Shown here: one piece after another, positions 1-5,984 of the stretch
How the letters are laid out: each line of letters begins with the position of its first letter
Numbering within the stretch: the stretch's first letter is position 1
Source: Spirochaetaceae bacterium
GTDB lineage: Bacteria; Spirochaetota; Spirochaetia; DSM-27196; PXBQ01
Direction: 5' to 3'
Length of the DNA: 8,975 nucleotides
Assembly (NCBI GenBank): GCA_003566875.1
Contig: PXBQ01000045.1
Span: 1 to 8,975, forward strand
The notes under the pieces: model-generated
Seen by the model: only the letters and a program-made list of their open reading frames with translations
The model's database searches: none
Told to the model about the DNA's origin: nothing
Translations under genes and position numbers: made by a program

Positions 1-1119
1 TAAGTTCGCTTCGCTACGCAGCAGGTTTCCCATCATCACGTGTGACTGCATGTGATCCGGTCGAACAGAGACCGACCGGCCTAACACGTTGAGCGCCGCT
101 CGGCGATCGCCGAGACGCTCGTGTGTAAGCGCGAGGTTGTACAACGCACGCCCGTGGCTCGCGTCGAGGTGTACAACGTTCTCGTACGACCGGCGCGCGT
201 CCGAGAAACGCCCTGCGTCAAACTGCGCATTCGCGAGCCGAAAAAGAGCGTCGATGCCCTCGTCGGGCGGACTCAACTCGACCGCTCGGCTCAACTCGCG
301 GATCGCTGCGCTGAAATCTCGCGTTTCCTGGAACACCCTGCCGCGAACGTAGTACGGTTCCCAGAAATCCGCGTCTTGTGCTATCGCCCGGTCGGCGTAC
401 TCGCGAGCCTGCGTCCGGTTTGTCGCAGACGACACGTTCTCCTCGACCAACGAGAGCGCTATACCCGACAATGCGCGTGGTGCATCGGATTCGATGCGCA
501 GAGCCTCGTTGAAATGCCCACGCGCCGCGAGAAAATCACCGTCTTTGAGCGACTCATGCCCTTTTTCGACTAACTGCCTCACGCGTGCGGCGCGTTCGCG
601 CGCCTCGGCGTCGAGACGCGCGAGCCGTTCTTCTTCCTCGCGCACTCGCCTCTCCTCTTCGAGTCGGCGGCGCTCCTCCTCCTCGCGACGACGCGCCTCA
701 GCGGCGGCTATGCGCGCCTGCAGTTCGGGGTCCGGGGCCGTTGCGCTCTCGGCCTGCGCGCGTAAGCGGGCGAGTTCTTCCTCGAGCTCGCGCCGCTCTT
801 GCCGCGCGGCTTCTTCGGCGATGCGGTCGCGTTCGCGCCGTGCCGCAAGAACGTTATTCTGCAGCGCGCGCGCTTCCTCATCCCCGGCGTCGGCGATCAA
901 CAACCGGTCGAGTATGTCGAGCGCACGCTGATACTCGCCGCTATCGAGGTACTCCCGCGCAAGGCGGAGCGCGTTTTCGCGGGCCGGATCGACCGCCACC
1001 GGGGCAACAACCGTCGGCTGCCGCGATCTCGTCGCGAGGAACACACCTCCGACGCCGATCCCGAGAATCAATATCGTGATCAGCGCGACGACCGCGAGTT
1101 TTCTCTTGTCGTAGTACAT
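1..1119 (-). CDS. Membrane-anchored TPR protein with Glu/Arg-rich coiled coil (partial, runs off left edge)
   Basis: Reading the minus strand from ATG at 1119-1117 gives 373 open codons to the window edge, so the C-terminus is missing. Residues 1-6 are charged (MYYDKR), and about 7-29 form one hydrophobic membrane segment (AVVALITILILGIGVGG), so the rest probably faces the periplasm. Residues 47-90 look like a first TPR-type hairpin. About 92-185 is a highly charged Glu/Arg/Ala coiled coil with runs such as EARRREEEERRRLEEERR. TPR units follow at about 184-217, 253-286, 288-321 and 322-355, and a further unit is cut by the edge. TPR proteins act as scaffolds for protein complexes; the partner here is unknown. 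GGGAG (1130-1126) lies 6 bases before ATG and supports this start. The secreted TPR gene at 1199-2026 lies just upstream on the same strand and shares the TPR plus Glu/Arg coil design, which suggests one operon and related function. No specific gene name is recognised. Confidence 0.85.
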   Translation of the reverse strand, partial: MYYDKRKLAVVALITILILGIGVGGVFLATRSRQPTVVAPVAVDPARENALRLAREYLDSGEYQRALDILDRLLIADAGDEEARALQNNVLAARRERDRIAEEAARQERRELEEELARLRAQAESATAPDPELQARIAAAEARRREEEERRRLEEERRVREEEERLARLDAEARERAARVRQLVEKGHESLKDGDFLAARGHFNEALRIESDAPRALSGIALSLVEENVSSATNRTQAREYADRAIAQDADFWEPYYVRGRVFQETRDFSAAIRELSRAVELSPPDEGIDALFRLANAQFDAGRFSDARRSYENVVHLDASHGRALYNLALTHERLGDRRAALNVLGRSVSVRPDHMQSHVMMGNLLRSEANL

Positions 1120-1125
1120 GGTTTT

Positions 1126-1130
1126 CTCCC
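1126..1130 (-). promoter_or_regulatory. Ribosome binding site of the left-edge TPR gene
   Basis: On the minus strand GGGAG is followed by a 6-base spacer (AAAACC) and ATG at 1119. This fixes the start of a gene whose other end is outside the window. Confidence 0.7.
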
Positions 1131-1141
1131 AGTTAAGAAAT

Positions 1142-1179
1142 GCGCGTGACGCGCGTTCAGCCGACCGAGCACGATCGGC
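1142..1179 (-). other. Tandem hairpins between two TPR genes
   Basis: The 79-base gap between the TPR genes holds two inverted repeats. At 1160-1179 the minus strand can form an 8-bp stem with one G-U pair (GCCGATCG / CGGTCGGC) and a 4-base loop (TGCT). At 1142-1154 there is a 5-bp stem (GCGCG / CGCGC) with a 3-base loop. No U-tract follows either stem, so this is not a classical intrinsic terminator. It may be an mRNA processing or stability element, or a weak pause that lowers expression of the second gene. The inverted repeats are read directly; the role is inferred. Confidence 0.4.
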
Positions 1180-1198
1180 AGTCGTTGTCCGTCGTGAA

Positions 1199-2026
1199 TT
1201 AGTCCTCGCGGTCCAGCTCGGGCCGGAAATCTTCTATCGTCTCGCTGCCGGCGGATATAGGCCGAGTCGATTCGGTCGCGGTCGAAAGCGAGTCGAGGAC
1301 CGAGTCGAGAAGCGCGCGACGACGCTCTTCCGCGGCTCTTTGGGCTTCCTCGGCGGCTATTCGCCGCTCTTCTTCCTCACGACGGCGGCGCTCTTCCTCT
1401 TGCGCGACCCGCTCTTCTTCCTCGCGGCGGCGGCGCTCTTCTTCGGCTATCCTCTGTCGTTCCCGCTCCTCACGTTCGAGTTGCTCGGCGATCGCACCAC
1501 GGAGCAGCGCGATCATCTGTTCGACCTCGTCGCGTTGGCTCGACTGGGGCTCAAGGTTCAAATAAACGACATAATCATCGACCGCTTCGTCGTAACGGTT
1601 GTCGCGAACGCGCACGTTTGCGCGGTTCAGGTACGCGTCGGCCATATTCCTGTTTTCGCTGACCGCGCGCGTGTATGCTCGTTCGGCTTCGTCACGGTTA
1701 CCAAGACGCAAGTGGTTGTTGGCGATGTTGAACAGGATCACGTCGCGGTAGCGTGACGAGACGTCGAGACCCTTCTGGAGAATCTCGATCGCCTCACGGT
1801 AACGCCCCAACTGCTCGTACGTAATGCCGAGGTACAGGTACACGCGTTCGTTTTCGGGTTCCTCTTCGAGCGCGTTACGAAACATGACGATCGCTTCTGC
1901 CGGCTTGTCGTTGACGTACAGCTCTTCACCACGCCGCAGGAACGACTCGGCGTCGAGTTCAGCGACGAGAAGACACGCGATAAAAACGAGAAAAACCGCC
2001 GCTATACGCGAATTACCGCGCATCAT
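1199..2026 (-). CDS. Secreted/periplasmic TPR protein with C-terminal Glu/Arg coiled coil
   Basis: A 275-residue protein. Residues 1-26 form a signal peptide: MMRGNSR, a hydrophobic core at about 8-22, then a likely cleavage after LDA (residue 26). A Cys at 18 follows FIA, but the residues after it are hydrophobic, so lipidation there seems less likely. About four TPR units span residues 27-163, with typical alternating small and aromatic positions (for example VYLYLGITYEQLGRYREAIE). Residues 180-240 are a Glu/Arg coiled coil built from near-repeats of EERRRREEEE. The last 35 residues are acidic and probably disordered. GGAG (2036-2033) lies 6 bases before the ATG at 2026 and 9 before the in-frame ATG at 2023, so either could be used. 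It is upstream of, and probably co-transcribed with, the membrane TPR gene ending at the left edge. Function is unknown; an envelope scaffold is the simplest inference. Confidence 0.85.
   Translation of the reverse strand: MMRGNSRIAAVFLVFIACLLVAELDAESFLRRGEELYVNDKPAEAIVMFRNALEEEPENERVYLYLGITYEQLGRYREAIEILQKGLDVSSRYRDVILFNIANNHLRLGNRDEAERAYTRAVSENRNMADAYLNRANVRVRDNRYDEAVDDYVVYLNLEPQSSQRDEVEQMIALLRGAIAEQLEREERERQRIAEEERRRREEEERVAQEEERRRREEEERRIAAEEAQRAAEERRRALLDSVLDSLSTATESTRPISAGSETIEDFRPELDRED
1366..1444 (-). repeat. Imperfect direct repeat encoding Glu/Arg coiled coil
   Basis: Two 34-base copies, at 1366-1399 and 1411-1444, match at 31 of 34 positions and are offset by 45 bases (15 codons). 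They keep the reading frame and encode the Glu/Arg-rich stretch of the secreted TPR protein. A related but more diverged stretch lies in the coiled-coil part of the left-edge TPR gene, near 630-710. Such in-frame repeats can change copy number by slippage or recombination. Confidence 0.6.
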
Positions 2027-2054
2027 TGCACACTCCGTTATCGACCGCTATAAT
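2026..2054 (+). promoter_or_regulatory. Candidate sigma-70 promoter for the TPR/phosphoesterase/ParB-like operon
   Basis: TTGCAC (2026-2031) and a consensus TATAAT (2049-2054) are separated by 17 bases. Transcription would begin near 2061 and give a leader of about 58 bases before ATG 2119. The -35 element touches the start codon of the divergent TPR gene. The boxes are read directly; activity is inferred. Confidence 0.6.
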
Positions 2055-2062
2055 CCCGATGT

Positions 2063-2092
2063 AGTATGGACCGGTTTCTTGAGTTTTCACAA
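2063..2092 (-). promoter_or_regulatory. Candidate sigma-70 promoter for the leftward TPR genes
   Basis: On the minus strand TTGTGA (2092-2087) and CATACT (2068-2063) are spaced by 18 bases, each matching consensus at 4 of 6 positions. The start would be near 2056, about 30 bases before ATG 2026. It is weaker than the opposing promoter, which lies immediately beside it. Confidence 0.4.
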
Positions 2093-2118
2093 AAAAAAGA
2101 CGGTAGGCTAAACGCGCA

Positions 2119-3486
2119 ATGGGCATAATTATCCTCATAATAATCGTCGGCGTCGGCGTCGGATTAATAACCTTTTTCATCGTGAAGTCGGTTATCGCGC
2201 CGAAGAAAACCGCTCACCTTGTCGAGCTTGTGAAGCAGAAAAAGACCGCACAAGCGATCCGAGTCGCGAAGCAGATGATCGCAAAGGACGCCAGAAACCC
2301 CGAAGCTCATTACCTCTTGGGCCTCGCGTACGACGCCGATTCAAAGCCCGAACTCGCCTTAATGGAGTTCAAGACCGTCAACCAGATCGGGCAGTTCACA
2401 AAAATCTGCCCGGAAGTACCGTTCAGGACAAAGATAGCCGAATTATTCGAAAAATTCAATCAACCGGAGGAAGCTCTCAAGGAGTACCTGGTGCTCCTGA
2501 AACGTGATCCGGAGAACGCCGAGTATTACTTCCGTGTCGGCCGACTCTTTGAGGAGCGCTCGAAATCCGCGAAAGCGACCGCCTACTTCAAAAAAGCGAT
2601 CGACCTCGACGGCCGACACGCGTCGGCGCACCTGCACCTTGGTTTATTGTTATACAAGGCCAAACGTCCGACCGAAGCGAGGCCGTACCTGGATTTTGCG
2701 GTGCGCGCGCAGCCCGACAATCCCGAGACGCACTACTACATCGGGCGGATACAGAAGGACGCCAAGGAGTACACAGCCGCGCTCGGTTCCTTCGAGAAAG
2801 CGTCGCGATCGCCCGAACTCAAGTTGAAAAGCTTGATCGAGCGAGGCATGTGCCTTCTCGGGCTGAACGACACCGCGCGCGCGATAGTAGAGCTCGAACG
2901 CGCGGTCTCGCTCTCCAAGGACAAAAACGAGTTGTCGAACGAGACGCTGTACGCGCGTTACCTTTTGGCCGCGTGCTTCGAGAAGAATCGAGAAATCGAG
3001 CGAGCGATCGAGATGTGGGAAGAAGTGTATCGAGCGAAGCCCGGCTTCCGCGACGTCGCCGAGAAGCTCAGCCGGTACCAGGAAATGAGGACGGACGACC
3101 GCGTCAAAGACTACATGACGTCGAGTCGCGAGGAGCTTCAGAAGCTCTGCATTTCGATAGTCGAGGCGATCGGGCTTTCGGTCCGGGAAGTAGCCGCCTA
3201 CGGTGACGGCTGCGACGTTATCGCCGTGGAGTCTCAGTCGCGGTGGCGCAATACGCGAAAACTCCCAAAGCTGTTCCGTTTTTTGCGCGACGCCGAGATG
3301 GTCGACGAATCGCGCGTGCGAGCGGTCCACGAGGACATCAAAAAAAAGAACATCACGCGCGCGGTCATCGTGACGAGTTCAACGTTCACTCGAGTCGCGA
3401 TTGAGTTTGCAGAATCCCGGCCCGTCGACCTCTGGAACAAGGAGAAGCTTCAAGAGCTCCTGCAAGAGGCAAAGATCCCTCGATGA
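2119..3486 (+). CDS. Membrane-anchored TPR protein with C-terminal degenerate Mrr-like (PD-(D/E)XK fold) domain
   Basis: A 455-residue protein. Residues 2-22 are a strongly hydrophobic anchor (GIIILIIIVGVGVGLITFF) followed by KSVIAPKK, so the bulk is probably cytoplasmic if the short N-terminus is outside. About seven TPR-type units run from roughly 32 to 315, with signatures such as AHLHLGLLLYKAKRPTEARP. Residues about 334-455 resemble the Mrr family fold: a helix, then GDGCDVIAVES (362-372), the strand KLFRFLRD, and the typical ending TSSTFTRVAIEFA (419-431) plus LWNKEKLQELL. Mrr nucleases carry D...(E/Q)xK; here D366 remains but the (E/Q)xK strand appears to read FRFLR (386-390). Catalysis is therefore doubtful, and DNA or protein binding is more likely. 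The start has only a weak ribosome site (GTAGG, 11 bases upstream). The stop overlaps the phosphoesterase start as ATGA. The TPR and membrane calls are firm; the Mrr-like call is by eye. Confidence 0.85.
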   Translation: MGIIILIIIVGVGVGLITFFIVKSVIAPKKTAHLVELVKQKKTAQAIRVAKQMIAKDARNPEAHYLLGLAYDADSKPELALMEFKTVNQIGQFTKICPEVPFRTKIAELFEKFNQPEEALKEYLVLLKRDPENAEYYFRVGRLFEERSKSAKATAYFKKAIDLDGRHASAHLHLGLLLYKAKRPTEARPYLDFAVRAQPDNPETHYYIGRIQKDAKEYTAALGSFEKASRSPELKLKSLIERGMCLLGLNDTARAIVELERAVSLSKDKNELSNETLYARYLLAACFEKNREIERAIEMWEEVYRAKPGFRDVAEKLSRYQEMRTDDRVKDYMTSSREELQKLCISIVEAIGLSVREVAAYGDGCDVIAVESQSRWRNTRKLPKLFRFLRDAEMVDESRVRAVHEDIKKKNITRAVIVTSSTFTRVAIEFAESRPVDLWNKEKLQELLQEAKIPR

Positions 3487-4151
3487 AGATCCTCTGCGTC
3501 GCAGATCACGTCGACCCGATAGTGTACAGTGCCGCGATCAAACAACGTTTTGCCGATGTCGAGTTGGTGTTGTCGGCCGGTGACCTGCCGATGGAGTACC
3601 TGAGTTTCATCGCCTCCGGACTGAACAAGTTAGTTTTTTTTGTGTTCGGAAATCACAACCTCAAAGCACTCCGGGTCTACCGGCCCGATCGCAGCGATCC
3701 TGTCGCCGGCGCGGCACACGGACTCAATCAGCCGTTTCTCGGAAACGCCTACGGTGCCACGTACATCGGCGGCAAAGTCTTTCGGACTCACGGGTTGCTA
3801 ATCGCGGGACTAGGTGGTTCGATTCGATACAACAACGGAGAAAACCAGTTCACCGAGTCTCAGATGTACCGCAAGATCGTCCGAATGGTTCCGAGGTTTG
3901 TCTGGAACCGCATCGTGCACGGTCGTTTTGTCGATATCGTCCTGACGCATTCGGCGCCGCGTGGGGTAAACGACCGCGACGATCCGTGCCACACCGGGTT
4001 CAAAGCGTTTCTATGGCTTATGAAGGTTTTCAAACCGCGGTACCTGCTGCACGGGCATGTGCACTTATACGATCTGAACGCGGTACGAACCGCTCGCTAC
4101 AAAGAAACGACCGTGATAAACGTCTACGACCACTATATATTGGAAATATAG
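3483..4151 (+). CDS. Calcineurin-like metallophosphoesterase with variant first motif
   Basis: A 222-residue cytoplasmic protein with no signal peptide. It shows the ordered metal-binding motifs of the calcineurin-like phosphoesterase superfamily: an N-terminal strand MKILCVADHVD, GD at 33-34, GNH at 56-58, H156 in LTHSAP, and GHVH at 191-194. These enzymes hydrolyse phosphomono- or phosphodiesters with two metal ions. The substrate here cannot be told. The first motif is unusual: the family standard is D-x-H, but here it reads D8-H9-V10-D11, so the usual His ligand position is Val and an extra Asp follows. I recall related proteins from other phyla with an N-terminus of the type SDxxDPxxYS, so this is probably a subfamily trait rather than damage. 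The ATG overlaps the TPR gene stop by 4 bases (ATGA), which suggests translational coupling. The ParB-like gene starts 23 bases after its stop. Confidence 0.88.
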   Translation: MKILCVADHVDPIVYSAAIKQRFADVELVLSAGDLPMEYLSFIASGLNKLVFFVFGNHNLKALRVYRPDRSDPVAGAAHGLNQPFLGNAYGATYIGGKVFRTHGLLIAGLGGSIRYNNGENQFTESQMYRKIVRMVPRFVWNRIVHGRFVDIVLTHSAPRGVNDRDDPCHTGFKAFLWLMKVFKPRYLLHGHVHLYDLNAVRTARYKETTVINVYDHYILEI

Positions 4152-4164
4152 ACTGAGATTGGGG

Positions 4165-4170
4165 ACAGGA
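4165..4170 (+). promoter_or_regulatory. Ribosome binding site of the ParB-like gene
   Basis: ACAGGA at 4165-4170 lies 4 bases before ATG 4175 in the short gap after the phosphoesterase gene. It supports this start over later in-frame ATG codons. Confidence 0.55.
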
Positions 4171-4174
4171 ATAA

Positions 4175-5098
4175 ATGTCGATATCGAAACAACTCGCCGC
4201 GGACGATTTCAACCGCGCGCGCGCCAAAGAAATTTTTTTCCGACTGCGAAAGATCCTTGCCCCGACGGATTACGAGCTTCTTTCGCTGACAGAAGTTAAG
4301 GAGATCGTCCGTCCGAAAGGTGAGACATACCGCGGCGTCAAAACCGTGCCGATCGACCTCATTGTCGGGAGCGAGGGGCGATACAAGGACTTCAGCAAGG
4401 GCTTTCTGCCGAAGCACGAGTACCTCAGGCACAGATGGACACGCGTCGACTCGGCCCGTCTCGACAACATAAACCTTCCGACGATTCGTCTGTACGAACT
4501 CGGTGGAGTTTTCTTCGTGCGCGACGGCAACCACCGTGTCTCGGTCGCGAAGACACAAGGTGTCGAGATGATCGACGCGGAAGTATCGTCACTGAACTCC
4601 GAGATAAAACTAGACTCAAACGTCACGCGCGACGGCCTGATGCGTACTATCGTCGCGTACGAAAAAAGCCGTTTCTACGACAAGACGCGCATTAATGAGA
4701 TTATCCCCGGGCTCGATCTCACGTTCACCGCGCCCGGCCGGTACGACGAATTGCTCAACCACATCGAGGTCCACAAGTACTTCCTGAACGAGGGACAGAT
4801 CGAAGAGATCGAGTTCCGCGAAGCGGTCGTGTCGTGGTACGAAAACCTGTTCCGGCCGATCATCGACACAATCGTCGCGGAGAAGACGATGCAGCTTTTC
4901 CCGGGACGAACACCGGAAGATCTCTACATGTGGATTATCAAACACTGGCACCTGCTGAAGGAACAGTACGGCGAAAGACTCACGGTGCCCGAGGCAGTCA
5001 GAGACTTCTCGTCCCGGTTTGGGAAGACGCCGCCGGCTCAGTTCCGCGATCTCATTCGCCGAGTCCTTTGGAAAAAGTCACGCGGCCGGCGAGCCTAA
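4175..5098 (+). CDS. ParB/sulfiredoxin-fold protein with DUF4032-like C-terminal region
   Basis: A 307-residue soluble protein. Residues about 56-137 carry a ParB/Srx-type core: VPIDLIVGSEGRYKDF, then LPTIRLYELGGVFFVRDGNHR (101-121) and SVAKTQGVEMIDAEV. The DGNHR box corresponds to the nucleotide- or phosphate-binding GxxR-type motif of ParB N-terminal domains. In that superfamily the fold binds CTP (ParB), ATP (sulfiredoxin), or acts as a nuclease. No helix-turn-helix was recognised, so it is unlikely to be a chromosome-segregation ParB. Residues about 218-285 (SWYENLFRPIIDTI, LFPGRTPEDLYMWIIKHWHLL, EQYGERLTV) resemble the region called DUF4032 in proteins often labelled transcriptional regulator. 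Such labels are weakly grounded. It is the third gene of the rightward set, 23 bases after the phosphoesterase gene, which suggests a shared pathway. Its TAA overlaps the stop of the converging lipoprotein gene. Confidence 0.8.
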   Translation: MSISKQLAADDFNRARAKEIFFRLRKILAPTDYELLSLTEVKEIVRPKGETYRGVKTVPIDLIVGSEGRYKDFSKGFLPKHEYLRHRWTRVDSARLDNINLPTIRLYELGGVFFVRDGNHRVSVAKTQGVEMIDAEVSSLNSEIKLDSNVTRDGLMRTIVAYEKSRFYDKTRINEIIPGLDLTFTAPGRYDELLNHIEVHKYFLNEGQIEEIEFREAVVSWYENLFRPIIDTIVAEKTMQLFPGRTPEDLYMWIIKHWHLLKEQYGERLTVPEAVRDFSSRFGKTPPAQFRDLIRRVLWKKSRGRRA

Positions 5099-5754
5099 AA
5101 AACGAACGGCCCCGCCGCGACGCCGTAGCCGCCTAAATCGGCGTACAGAAACGCCCGGACGCCGCCGGCTCCCCCGACGTCGCCGATTGGGATAGTCGGT
5201 TCATCGGTCGTACGGAGAAGCGTGCCGGCGGGTGAAAAAAAACGAACAATAGTCCGGTCATGGTCGGACACGACGCGCAACTCATCCCCGCTCAATACAA
5301 GCGTCGGCGCGGTCGCGCGATCTATCTCGACGCGCGCGGCGAGCGTCACGACCGACTCATCGCGCCGACCCGCCCTGTCGGAGACGAGGATGCGGTACGA
5401 GCCGCGCGGAAACGCCGTGTAATCGGCCATAGTGAGCGTCTCGGCCCCGAGCCAGTTCTCGGTCCCTCGCGATCTCAACACCCATTTATCCGGCGTCAAA
5501 CGCCAGACGAGCTGGGTTTCGTCGTGAATCAGAAAAAGCGCGTCGACGTCGTCGATCCCGTCCTCGTCGCGTACGTGAGCAAAAAACGTGAGCTGCTCGT
5601 ACGTTGCATCGAGCTCGGTGTCGTGAAATACGGTGACTTGAAGAAAAGTTTCAAGGAGTTGTGGCGGAGAACCCGCGCATGAGAGAACGAGGAACACGAT
5701 CAGGCAAAAAACGAAAGGACGCCACGGATGCGGCGTCCTTGTCCGAGCAATCAT
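5095..5754 (-). CDS. Small putative lipoprotein, unknown function
   Basis: I place the start at ATG 5754 (219 residues), not at the longer open frame reaching 5886, because that extension lies entirely over rpsU in another frame. The chosen start gives a classic lipoprotein signal: MIARTRTPHPWRP with several Arg, a hydrophobic core FVFCLIVFLVLS, and a lipobox VLSC with Cys at residue 26, followed by AGSPP. The mature part is rich in beta-type sequence and acidic turns (RDEDGIDDVDALF) and ends in a Gly-rich tail (DVGGAGG, LGGYGVAAGPFVF). It would be anchored in the envelope. No family is recognised. There is no clear ribosome site. The gene begins 14 bases after the rpsU stop, so translation may depend on ribosomes finishing rpsU. 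The rpsU terminator hairpin lies inside codons 5-14. Its TAG overlaps the stop of the convergent ParB-like gene by 4 bases. Confidence 0.75.
   Translation of the reverse strand: MIARTRTPHPWRPFVFCLIVFLVLSCAGSPPQLLETFLQVTVFHDTELDATYEQLTFFAHVRDEDGIDDVDALFLIHDETQLVWRLTPDKWVLRSRGTENWLGAETLTMADYTAFPRGSYRILVSDRAGRRDESVVTLAARVEIDRATAPTLVLSGDELRVVSDHDRTIVRFFSPAGTLLRTTDEPTIPIGDVGGAGGVRAFLYADLGGYGVAAGPFVF
5706..5740 (-). terminator. Intrinsic terminator of rpsU, inside the lipoprotein coding sequence
   Basis: On the minus strand AAGGACGCC (5740-5732) and GGCGTCCTT (5723-5715) form a perfect 9-bp stem with an 8-base loop. TCG and a run of six T (5711-5706) follow. This is a textbook rho-independent terminator 29 bases after the rpsU stop. 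It falls within codons 5-16 of the lipoprotein gene, so full termination would silence that gene. No equivalent T-run exists on the plus strand, so it acts leftwards only. Confidence 0.85.
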
Positions 5755-5768
5755 CACGGAAGAACGGA

Positions 5769-5984
5769 TCAGTAATTCTTCATAGCGGCAACCTTGCGGG
5801 CCTTTTTCAGAAGTTTCCGCTCGAGCGATTTTTTCTTCCGGTTTTTTATTGTTGACGGCTTCTCGAAGTACTCCCGCTTCTTCCATTCGCGGATTATTCC
5901 TTCTTTCTCGACCATGCGCTTAAAACGCTTAATGGCTTTTTCGAGGTTCTCCCCGTCGTCCACCCTTATGTAGGCGATGTGCAT
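5769..5984 (-). CDS. rpsU: 30S ribosomal protein S21
   Basis: A 71-residue basic protein from ATG 5984, or 72 if the preceding in-frame GTG (5987) is used. It matches S21 across its length: AYIRVDDGENLEKAIKRFKR, then VEKEGIIREWKKREYFEKPS, and a Lys/Arg tail KKARKVAAMKNY. S21 is a late-assembling small-subunit protein near the 16S rRNA 3' end that helps mRNA binding at initiation. The extended basic tail is what I recall from spirochaetes. The ribosome site AAGGGAGG lies within the last codons of the M23 gene, and the M23 stop and rpsU start overlap as TGATG, which suggests reinitiation. A near-consensus promoter inside the M23 gene and an intrinsic terminator just downstream make it also an independent short unit. 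S21 homologues usually begin M-A-Y, whereas this one begins M-H-I-A-Y. Confidence 0.97.
   Translation of the reverse strand: MHIAYIRVDDGENLEKAIKRFKRMVEKEGIIREWKKREYFEKPSTIKNRKKKSLERKLLKKARKVAAMKNY

Noticed and set aside
1118..1756. Long plus-strand open frame (212 codons) opposite the secreted TPR gene
   Set aside because: It is antisense to a clear signal-peptide/TPR/coiled-coil protein. Its Leu/Phe-rich stretches are just the complement of the Glu/Arg codons, and high GC keeps the other frames open.
2650..3330. Minus-strand open frame of 226 codons
   Set aside because: It lies wholly opposite the TPR/Mrr-like gene and shows no motif, signal or ribosome site.
3634..3641. Run of eight T in the phosphoesterase gene, with shorter A/T runs at about 3341-3347 and 4230-4236, as slippage or phase-variation sites
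   Set aside because: The frames are intact across them, the runs encode ordinary residues, and no alternative-frame product is evident.
5755..5886. Upstream extension of the lipoprotein gene
   Set aside because: It would overlap rpsU in another frame and would bury the signal peptide in the interior. ATG 5754 gives a standard lipoprotein N-terminus.
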